Positions 57,748-64,000 of a stretch of DNA of 64,000 nucleotides are shown piece after piece. The notes under the pieces are model-generated. The model saw nothing but the letters and a program-made list of their open reading frames with translations, was not told the origin of the DNA and did no database searches. Source of the stretch: Vicinamibacteria bacterium (GTDB taxonomy: Bacteria > Acidobacteriota > Vicinamibacteria > Fen-336); the NCBI GenBank assembly GCA_025994075.1, contig JAMQGV010000040.1:1-64000 (forward strand), written 5' to 3'. The position numbers and the translations under genes are program-made. Positions within the stretch are counted from its first letter, which is position 1. Every line of letters begins with the position of its first letter.

Positions 57748-60700
57748 CTACTTCAGGCTGAGCTCGCTCGAAGTGAAGGCGTCGGCGGCGGCCTTGTCGT
57801 AGGCCGCGTCGAGGGCGTCGTGGAGCAGGAGCAGGGCGGCGAGGCGGTGGACGATCGAGCGCAGGTGGTCCAGTTCCGCCAGCGTGATCGGGCGGCCGTC
57901 GCGGCGCTTCGCGTCGCGGTAGCCGAGCCACTTCTTGACGACCGGGTAGCCGCCGAGCTCGTGGCGCCAGACGCGCTCTGGGACGTTCTTCAGGTAGACC
58001 GTGTCGTTGAGCCAGAGGTCGCCGGTGGCTTCGCCCCACGCGGGGCCGCCCGCTTCGTCCTCCGACGGCGGCCGCGAGACCCACTTGCCCGGAGCCGCGC
58101 CGAAGTAGGAGACGGTGACCGCCAGGTCGCTGTCGCGCACGGCCCCCGCGTTCTTTGTCTCGATCACCGCGAGGTGGCGGCGGCGCGGGCCGAGCAGCGC
58201 GGTCAGCAGTTTCGTGGCATCGCGGGCGGGGTCGAGCAGCGTGGCGACCTGCTGGCCCAGCGAAGCGCATTCCTTGAACGCCGCCTTGTCGCGCGGGATC
58301 GGGAGGTGGAGCCAGTCCTGGGCCAGGGACTCCGCGTGGTCGGCCTCGAAGCGCGGCGCGTGGCCGATGGCCAGCGCGAGCGCGAAGAGCGCCCGCACCA
58401 ACCGCTCGGCATCGGGCCCGGTGAGGTCGCCCCTGAGGCCGTGTGCCTTCCTGATGGCCTCCCACGCGGGCTGCGCGAGGTTGGCCGACGGAGCCGCGTG
58501 TTGCGAACCGAACAAGTCTTGCGCCCGCGCCTCGGCGAAGCGGGCCGGGAAGCCGACCGAACCGCGATCGTGCAGGTGGAGGTCGAACAGACCCGAGGCG
58601 ACGAGCGGACGGCTCTCGGAGATCCGGCGCGGCTGGGGCACCGCGATCAGGAACTCGTTGTCGTGGCGGTTGGCCCACAACTCCGGGCGCGGCCGATTCA
58701 GGAGCCCCTGCTGGTCGTCGTAGTAGATGAAGCGCGTATCCAGCGGAAATAGCACGTACGTCACGAGGCGCTCTGCGAAGAACCCGCCCGTCAACAAACG
58801 CTTGCGGACGACCACCGGGTCGTATCCGGCGCGTTTCGTAAAGAGCTCCGGCATCCGCTCCGCGACGTCGGCGTGCTCATCCGCGGAGAAGTAGTGCCGC
58901 ATCCGTTCTTCGAGTGCGGCGCGGTCAGTGTCGATGACGCTGCCGTCGAGTCCGCGGTTCGGGTTGACGCCCTGGAACGACTCCACGAAGAGGTCGTCGA
59001 GGGCGGGCCAGTCTTCGTAGGAGCCGGTCGCCGTGGCGGCGACGAAGCGCCACAGGCCCGTTTCCGTCGGCGTCGCGTCCTGGTAGGGACGCGGGCCTTC
59101 CGAGGTCTCGCTCCACTCGCGGCGCGCCTGCGGCGTCGCGGCGTCGAAGTCCAGGCTCGCCAGCAGCGCGCGGCGTTTGGCGTCGGCGCGGCCCCAGAAG
59201 TCGCGGACGTGGACCCGCGCGGCCGGCCCCTTCTCGCGCGGCCGGCCTCGCTTCACAAGCGTCGTGATCGCCGTGCCGACCTTGATGCCCGGGCCGCCGG
59301 ATTCCGTATTGAAGATCGTCTCGCAGGAATCTCCTTGAGGCGTCCGCTCGCTGGCCAGCCGGTTGCCGTGCAGATTGTCCACCCAGATGTCGTCGAAGCG
59401 CGTCAACAGCGACTCGCGCATCAGCGGGTGCGAGCGGCCAGCGAGGTAAGAGCTGTTGGAGATGAAGCTGACGATGCCGTGGTCGGCGCGGTCGCCGATG
59501 CGGATCTCCGCCAGTCGGAAGAACCGGATGTAGAGGTCGTCGAGGAGCTGCTTGCGGATGCCCCAGCGCTCGTAGATCGCCGACTTGCCCTGCTGCTGGC
59601 CCTTCGCGTCGCGGCGGATGCCCTTGTAGTGGTCGACGAGGGTCGCCTCCTCGTCGAGCGGAACGCCCGCGAAGCGGTTGTAGGGCGGATTGCCGAGGGC
59701 GACGATGATCGCCTCCTCGCGCTTCACGCGGCGCGCGGCGTCGTGCTCCTCCTGCAGCTCGGGGAACGAGAGCTTCATCTGATCGGCGCCCTCCCAGCCG
59801 GTCAGCGCGTTGGTCAGGAACACCGCGGGCCGATGGGACTCGTCGGGCGTCGCGCCCAGCTCGTCGAGCAGCAGGTAGAGCTGGAGCTGGGCGATCACGA
59901 ACGGCGCGGTCAGGATCTCGAAGCCGATCAGCCGGCGGCAGGCGGCGTCGAGCAGTTCGGCAGGCACGATCGCGCCCGAGCCCTCGTCGCGCAGCCTTTC
60001 GGCGACGCAGCGCAGCACCTCGATCAGGTAGGCGCCGGTGCCGCAGGCCGGGTCGAGCACGACCACGCGGCGGTCGGCGAGGCCCTGGGGGCACTCGAGC
60101 TCGTCGCGCAGGAGCTGGTCGACCCGCCGCACCTGATAGCGGACGATCTCCGAGGGCGTGTACCAGACCCCGAGCTGCTTGCGCAGCTCCGGGTCGAATG
60201 CCTCGAGAAACGGCTCGTAGAAGTAGAGGATCGCGGTCGTCGCTGCCGAGCCGCCCGCTTCGATCTCCGGCCCACGGAAGCGCGAGAAGAAGCGCTCGGC
60301 GTCGACGCGGGAAAGGGTCGCGGTCGCCGCGTCGAGGTGGGGCTTGAGGCCCAGCTCCTTGAGGCGCGAGGGATGCTCGAACTCGTGGAACAGCGCACCC
60401 AGGAACGGGATGCGCAGCCAGCGCGAGAGGTCCTGCCAGGCGAAGGCGCCTTCGCCGCCCGCGCGCCGCCACAGCGTCCACGAGGCGAACAAGCCGTAGA
60501 AGACGGTCTGGATCAGCGACGAGCGCAGGAACTCCTCGCCTTCGTCGCCCTCGAAGTGGATGCCGAGCGCCTTGCCGAAGTCGTCGAGCAGCGGGCGCAC
60601 CGCGCTCGAGAACTGCCTGGGCAGCGCCTCCTTCGCGCGCCGGGCCTGGCGGGCGAGGATGCGCGCCAGCGACTCGGGCTCCGAGATGGCCGCGAACTCG

Positions 60701-61233
60701 GTGACGGCTCGCTCGAGCAGGTCGCCGAGCGCCTCGGCTGCGGCCACGTCGATCGCGGAGTGCTTCTTCAGGGCCGAGGCGGAAGGCCACAACTCCACGG
60801 CGTCGAGCACCCGCCGAGCCGCGGGCGGCACCGGCCCCTCGCCGGGACGATCCGCGACCACCAGCGCGAAGCCGCGGATGTTGGACAGCAGCACGACGCC
60901 GGTGCGGCCGAGGTAGCGCCCGACCTGGTCGTCGGTGCCCGTCGAGTGCGCCATGTCGTCCAGGTCGACGCTCGGCAGCTTGACCTCGCCGAGCACGACC
61001 GGGAACTCCCCCGCCCCGTCGTAGAACGCGAGGTCGGGCATGTCCGCGCCACCGGCGGGCCGGTACTGGCTGGTCCCCACCCGCACGTCGAACGGCAGCC
61101 CCCGGTCGCGCAGCAGCCCGTTGAGCAGCACCTGCAGCGGCGGGTAGTAGGTCAGCTCGTTGACGCCGGGCGCCCCCATCAGCTCGGCGACGTCCCGAGC
61201 GTAGGCACTGACGCGCTGCACCGCGGAGGACAT
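57748..61233 (-). CDS. Single-chain restriction-modification-type DNA methyltransferase with N-terminal nuclease-like motif
   Basis: This 1161-residue protein is built as follows. The N-terminus (about 40-90) has ADMPDLAFYDG followed by VVLGEVKLPS, a PD-(D/E)xK-like nuclease pattern. A helical region follows, then the N6-adenine methyltransferase core with VVVLDPACGTGAYLIEVL (motif I) and IIVALGNPPYNRFAG (motif IV). The C-terminal specificity part includes YLKNVPERVWRHELGGYPVV and KKWLGYRD. The end resembles type ISP/LlaBIII specificity domains, but there is no helicase, so it is closer to a type IIG design. TAGAAT-N6 precedes the ATG. It is divergent from tcmP. Confidence 0.85.
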   Translation of the reverse strand: MSSAVQRVSAYARDVAELMGAPGVNELTYYPPLQVLLNGLLRDRGLPFDVRVGTSQYRPAGGADMPDLAFYDGAGEFPVVLGEVKLPSVDLDDMAHSTGTDDQVGRYLGRTGVVLLSNIRGFALVVADRPGEGPVPPAARRVLDAVELWPSASALKKHSAIDVAAAEALGDLLERAVTEFAAISEPESLARILARQARRAKEALPRQFSSAVRPLLDDFGKALGIHFEGDEGEEFLRSSLIQTVFYGLFASWTLWRRAGGEGAFAWQDLSRWLRIPFLGALFHEFEHPSRLKELGLKPHLDAATATLSRVDAERFFSRFRGPEIEAGGSAATTAILYFYEPFLEAFDPELRKQLGVWYTPSEIVRYQVRRVDQLLRDELECPQGLADRRVVVLDPACGTGAYLIEVLRCVAERLRDEGSGAIVPAELLDAACRRLIGFEILTAPFVIAQLQLYLLLDELGATPDESHRPAVFLTNALTGWEGADQMKLSFPELQEEHDAARRVKREEAIIVALGNPPYNRFAGVPLDEEATLVDHYKGIRRDAKGQQQGKSAIYERWGIRKQLLDDLYIRFFRLAEIRIGDRADHGIVSFISNSSYLAGRSHPLMRESLLTRFDDIWVDNLHGNRLASERTPQGDSCETIFNTESGGPGIKVGTAITTLVKRGRPREKGPAARVHVRDFWGRADAKRRALLASLDFDAATPQARREWSETSEGPRPYQDATPTETGLWRFVAATATGSYEDWPALDDLFVESFQGVNPNRGLDGSVIDTDRAALEERMRHYFSADEHADVAERMPELFTKRAGYDPVVVRKRLLTGGFFAERLVTYVLFPLDTRFIYYDDQQGLLNRPRPELWANRHDNEFLIAVPQPRRISESRPLVASGLFDLHLHDRGSVGFPARFAEARAQDLFGSQHAAPSANLAQPAWEAIRKAHGLRGDLTGPDAERLVRALFALALAIGHAPRFEADHAESLAQDWLHLPIPRDKAAFKECASLGQQVATLLDPARDATKLLTALLGPRRRHLAVIETKNAGAVRDSDLAVTVSYFGAAPGKWVSRPPSEDEAGGPAWGEATGDLWLNDTVYLKNVPERVWRHELGGYPVVKKWLGYRDAKRRDGRPITLAELDHLRSIVHRLAALLLLHDALDAAYDKAAADAFTSSELSLK

Positions 61234-61239
61234 CCGCGG

Positions 61240-61245
61240 ATTCTA
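61240..61245 (-). promoter_or_regulatory. TAGAAT box six bases before an ATG
   Basis: On the minus strand TAGAAT-N6-ATG opens the methyltransferase gene. It is one of the best leaderless-type starts here. Confidence 0.5.
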
Positions 61246-61282
61246 GGCGGACCCGAGGACCTTCCGGGGCCCCATGCCGGAC

Positions 61283-61288
61283 TACGGT
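61283..61288 (+). promoter_or_regulatory. TACGGT box six bases before the tcmP ATG
   Basis: TACGGT-N6-ATG supports the start at 61295 over the ATG at 61274. It is divergent from the methyltransferase box. Confidence 0.45.
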
Positions 61289-61294
61289 CTACCC

Positions 61295-62200
61295 ATGTCC
61301 GACGAACCCCATCGATTCGGTGGCCGGTGGACCGAGGAGAAACTGGAGATCCTCACTCGGTACCTGAAGGCCTACACGACGGCCCTGCAGAGCAAGCCGA
61401 GCCCGGAACGTCCCTTCGTCAAGGCCTACATCGATGCCTTCGCGGGCAGCGGCCACATCCTGGCGCGCAAGCAGCGCCGCGCACCTGCCTCCCTGCTGCC
61501 AGAAGAGGATGATGCCCGCGACGAACATGCATTCCTGGAAGGGTCAGCCCAGCGAGCGCTGGCCGTGGAGCCTCGCTTCGATCGCTACATCTTCATCGAG
61601 AAGAAGGGGCGGCACCGCGCCAGCCTGGAGAGGGTGCGACGAGAGGCCGGGGAACTCGCGAGCCGCATCGAAATCCGGGGCGGCGACGCGAACGAGGAGA
61701 TCCGCGGCCTCTGCAGCCGCAACTGGCGGTCTCGCCGGGCCGTACTCTTTCTCGACCCGTACGGAATGCAAGTCGAATGGCGGACGATCGAGGCTGTTGC
61801 GGCCACTCGGGCGATCGACCTCTGGGTGCTGTTCCCGCACGGAATCGGGGCGGGACGCATGCTGACGCGAAGCGGCGAGATGCCCGCGTCGTGGCGGAGG
61901 CGGCTCGACCTGGTTTTCGGAGACAGAGACTGGGAGCGCGCTCTCTATTCGCGACGCGAGCAGCGGAACCTGTTCGGCGACGTCACAGTGACCTCGGAGA
62001 GAGTCGGCCTGGAAGCGATCGGTCGCTACTACAATCAACGCTTGGCGACCGTCTTCGCGAAGGTGGCGGAGCATCCGCGCGTGCTCGTGGGCCCGACGGG
62101 AACTCCCCTCTACCTGCTCTGCTTCGCTGCGGGGAACCCCCGAGGGGCCGCCCTGGCCGTGAAGCTGGCCCGCCACCTGCTCGAAGATCGGAGGGATTGA
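61295..62200 (+). CDS. tcmP: Three-Cys-motif partner protein TcmP
   Basis: This 301-residue protein starts [22 protein letters not shown]. It has [13 protein letters not shown], a SAM-methyltransferase-like first strand and loop, and [12 protein letters not shown] with [13 protein letters not shown] later. TcmP proteins are known only as partners of the three-Cys-motif Gp37/Gp68 family, and the next gene is exactly that, four bases downstream. The role is unknown. Adjacency to a restriction-type methyltransferase suggests defence or nucleic-acid modification (inference). Confidence 0.9.
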   Translation: MSDEPHRFGGRWTEEKLEILTRYLKAYTTALQSKPSPERPFVKAYIDAFAGSGHILARKQRRAPASLLPEEDDARDEHAFLEGSAQRALAVEPRFDRYIFIEKKGRHRASLERVRREAGELASRIEIRGGDANEEIRGLCSRNWRSRRAVLFLDPYGMQVEWRTIEAVAATRAIDLWVLFPHGIGAGRMLTRSGEMPASWRRRLDLVFGDRDWERALYSRREQRNLFGDVTVTSERVGLEAIGRYYNQRLATVFAKVAEHPRVLVGPTGTPLYLLCFAAGNPRGAALAVKLARHLLEDRRD

Positions 62201-62204
62201 ACGC

Positions 62205-62918
62205 ATGGCGCGGCGTTCCGGCATCGAGTGGACCGAGGCCACCTGGAATCCCGTCACCGGGTGCACGAAGGTGAGTCCCGGGTGCAAGCACTGCTACGCC
62301 GAGCGGATGGCTCACCGGCTCCAGGCCATGGGGCAGCCCAACTATCGCCATGGCTTCGAGCTGACCCTCCAGCCGCAGATGCTCGAGGCCCCGCTTCACT
62401 GGCGTTCTCCCCAGACGATCTTCGTCAACTCGATGAGCGACCTCTTTCACGGCGAGGTCCCGGAGCTCTTCATACAGCGCGTGTTCGACGTGATGCGGCG
62501 AGCCCACTGGCATCGCTTCCAGGTGCTGACGAAGAGGGCGGACCGGTTGGTCGAACTGGCACCGTCGATCGACTGGCCGCGAAACGTATGGATGGGGGTC
62601 AGCGTCGAATCGTCGGCGTACGTCCACCGAATCGATGCGCTTCGGCGAACTCCAGCGGCCACGAAGTTCCTGTCGCTCGAACCGCTCCTGGGTCCTCTGC
62701 CAGACCTCGATCTCGGGGGCATCGATTGGGTGATCGTCGGCGGCGAGTCCGGACCTCGGGCTCGCCCGATGGCTGAAGCCTGGGTCGAGGATCTCCGCGA
62801 CCAGTGCCGACGTGCTCGGGTGCCGTTCTTCTTCAAGCAGTGGGGGGGCCGCAACAAGAAGCGGGCTGGGCGCGAACTGGGAGGGCGGACTTGGGACGAA
62901 ACCCCGGCCCACCGCTGA
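62205..62918 (+). CDS. Phage Gp37/Gp68 family (DUF5131) three-Cys protein
   Basis: This 237-residue protein opens with [20 protein letters not shown] and continues [12 protein letters not shown], giving the CX7CX2C Cys pattern that defines the family and resembles a radical-SAM-like cluster site. Further matches are [25 protein letters not shown] and [14 protein letters not shown]. Its chemistry is unproven. GGAGGGATTG precedes the ATG. It is paired with tcmP in an apparent two-gene operon. Confidence 0.9.
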   Translation: MARRSGIEWTEATWNPVTGCTKVSPGCKHCYAERMAHRLQAMGQPNYRHGFELTLQPQMLEAPLHWRSPQTIFVNSMSDLFHGEVPELFIQRVFDVMRRAHWHRFQVLTKRADRLVELAPSIDWPRNVWMGVSVESSAYVHRIDALRRTPAATKFLSLEPLLGPLPDLDLGGIDWVIVGGESGPRARPMAEAWVEDLRDQCRRARVPFFFKQWGGRNKKRAGRELGGRTWDETPAHR

Positions 62919-62960
62919 GGATCGAGGGGGCCTGAACCCGAGTTGCCGGCTGCGTCGGGC

Positions 62961-63281
62961 TCAGGGGTCTCGCGGCGGGTCGGACGGCGGGCGCCGGCGC
63001 AGCCAGAGGTTCCAGGCGATCAGGAGCCAGATGCCGGCCGCCACGGCGGCGCAGAGCAGGTTCACCAGCCCCGCGATCCCGTGTTCCTGGTCGGGCCGGA
63101 GCCGGGCGAGAGTCTCGGCGAGGCCCACGTCGATCGCCAAGTGGAGCAGCGCGAACAGCATCAGCGTGCCCCAGCCGAAGAAGCACCACAGGACGAGCAC
63201 CAGAGGGCGCCCCACGACGGAGACCCACCAGGCGGACTCCTCTTCGCGCAGGGGGCCGCCGTCCCGGGAGTGCCTGGCCAC
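62961..63281 (-). CDS. Small membrane protein with two helices
   Basis: This 106-residue protein has two membrane segments, GRPLVLVLWCFFGWGTLMLFALLHL and LVNLLCAAVAAGIWLLIAWNLWL, and basic ends. No family is recognised. I chose the GTG at 63281; the upstream frame runs into the DMT gene's antisense. It lies between the defence-type genes and the DMT transporter. Confidence 0.55.
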   Translation of the reverse strand: MARHSRDGGPLREEESAWWVSVVGRPLVLVLWCFFGWGTLMLFALLHLAIDVGLAETLARLRPDQEHGIAGLVNLLCAAVAAGIWLLIAWNLWLRRRPPSDPPRDP

Positions 63282-63337
63282 GGTCCGGCGATTGTCGCGC
63301 CGAACCGCGGCCGGGGCACGCGCGAGGGGGATCGCGG

Positions 63338-64000
63338 CTACGCGGCCTTGCGCGCGGGTTCCGCCTGCGGGGTCGAGGGGGACTGGACGGGCCTGGTGCC
63401 GGTGGTGGCGAGCACGACCGCGAGCACGATCATCGCGCCGCCCCACAGCACGCCGCGGGTCAGCGGCTCGTCGAGGATCAGGAAGCCGAGCGCCACCGCC
63501 ACCACAGGGTTCACGTAGGCGTAGGTGCCGACGACGCTCGCCGGCATCACCGTCAGGCAGTAGGCGAAGGCCGTGAAGCCGATCAGCGAGCCGGCGATCA
63601 CGAGGTAGAGCAGGCCGCCCCAGGCCGCGGGCGGCGCCGACAGCAGGCGGCTCCAGTCCTCGCCTTTCGCCAGCGACTCGAGCACCAGCGCCGCGCCGCC
63701 GACCAGCATCTGCACCGCCGAAGCCGAGACCACGGGCAGCTTGTGCGGCACCCGCTTCACGTAGAGCGAACCCGCGCACCAGGTGAGCGCCGCGACCTGC
63801 AGCGCGAGGATGCCCGGCCACTGCGCGGCGAAGTCGGCGCCGCCGGGCTCGGCGACGAAGGCGACGCCGAGCAGGCCGATCGCGATGCCGAGCCACGCCC
63901 GCGCGGTCCACGAGGCGCCGCGCGAGAGCACGCCCTCCATCAGCGTCAGCCACAGCGGCACGGTGGCGACGACCAGCGCCGCGATGCCCGAGGGCACCGT
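63338..64000 (-). CDS. EamA-type drug/metabolite transporter, 5' end off the window
   Basis: This partial gene is cut by the right edge; about 220 C-terminal residues are visible. They include the end of the first EamA half (SGIAALVVATVPLWLTLME) and most of the second (LQVAALTWCAGSLYVKRVP, YLVIAGSLIGFTAFAYCLTVMPASVVGTYAYVNPVVAVALG). The second matches the DMT superfamily. The C-terminus is a short hydrophilic tail ending EPARKAA. The substrate is unknown. Confidence 0.88.
   Translation of the reverse strand, partial: TVPSGIAALVVATVPLWLTLMEGVLSRGASWTARAWLGIAIGLLGVAFVAEPGGADFAAQWPGILALQVAALTWCAGSLYVKRVPHKLPVVSASAVQMLVGGAALVLESLAKGEDWSRLLSAPPAAWGGLLYLVIAGSLIGFTAFAYCLTVMPASVVGTYAYVNPVVAVALGFLILDEPLTRGVLWGGAMIVLAVVLATTGTRPVQSPSTPQAEPARKAA

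Noticed and set aside
57748..61233. BREX PglX methyltransferase
   Set aside because: No other BREX genes nearby, and the nuclease-like N-terminus and C-terminal specificity part fit a type IIG/ISP enzyme better.

Overview
The window is uniformly very GC-rich, densely packed bacterial DNA. It has no rRNA, CRISPR array, insertion sequence or replication origin that I can see. Three tandem ABC permeases of the acidobacterial duplicated orphan permease (ADOP) type sit with a PadR regulator. Together with a riboswitch-controlled TonB receptor and an NtrC-type two-component system tied to MacB-like transporters, they suggest an Acidobacteriota chromosome, possibly near Thermoanaerobaculia. Gemmatimonadota is the main alternative. 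This placement is inference from gene content.

Layout. 1-5.2 kb: edge-truncated repeat protein, a disrupted membrane glycosyltransferase, an RluA-like protein overlapping a YedF-like gene, small enzymes and a TPR-like lipoprotein-style protein. 5.2-15.9 kb: an exporter operon (HlyD-type adaptor, MacB-type ATPase, three ADOP permeases, PadR, DUF2306-like membrane protein) behind a sigma54 promoter. 15.9-18.4 kb: a TPP riboswitch controlling a TonB-dependent receptor, probably for thiamin or a precursor. 18.4-22.4 kb: a Fis-type HTH protein, an orphan MacB-type ATPase, and an NtrC-type response regulator with its kinase. 22.4-26.8 kb: housekeeping enzymes including ArfB, YjbQ and PLP enzymes. 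26.8-35.4 kb: a minus-strand run of pectinacetylesterase-like protein, tricorn-like protease, nucleotidyltransferase, HprK-like kinase, a PqqD-domain protein with a Tat-like segment and a six-cysteine tail, and two methyltransferases. 35.4-36.0 kb: tRNA-Val and tRNA-Asp, followed by tRNA-derived repeats. 36-48.5 kb: HEAT protein, Idi, DUF2277, GT2, a pcnB-phhB-rmlD operon, acyltransferase, TrmJ-like, PilZ, FHA/IPT protein and NamZ-like. 48.5-57.7 kb: GDT1-type Mn exporter behind a yybP-ykoY riboswitch, then a large arsenic cluster (arsC, arsR, redox thioredoxin, ArsP-like permease, ProC-like, ACR3, MFS, ArsO-like, membrane protein, CDF). 57.7-62.9 kb: a probable defence island (single-chain nuclease-methyltransferase, TcmP, Gp37/Gp68). 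63-64 kb: two membrane proteins, the last cut by the window edge.

Main observations. (1) The 26.8-31.1 kb cassette looks like a modification system for a built-in Cys-rich peptide: a peptide-recognition domain, a Tat-like signal and a short six-Cys tail in one gene, with kinase-, nucleotidyltransferase- and methyltransferase-like genes around it. (2) A 16-bp dyad resembling GTTCCG-N4-CGGACA lies 65-105 bp upstream of three sigma54 promoters, apparently linking the exporter operon and the orphan ATPase/Fis genes to the NtrC-type regulator. (3) Many genes lack a Shine-Dalgarno but carry a TAnnnT box about six bases before the start codon, which suggests widespread leaderless transcription. (4) Two metal/vitamin riboswitches each have a visible expression platform.
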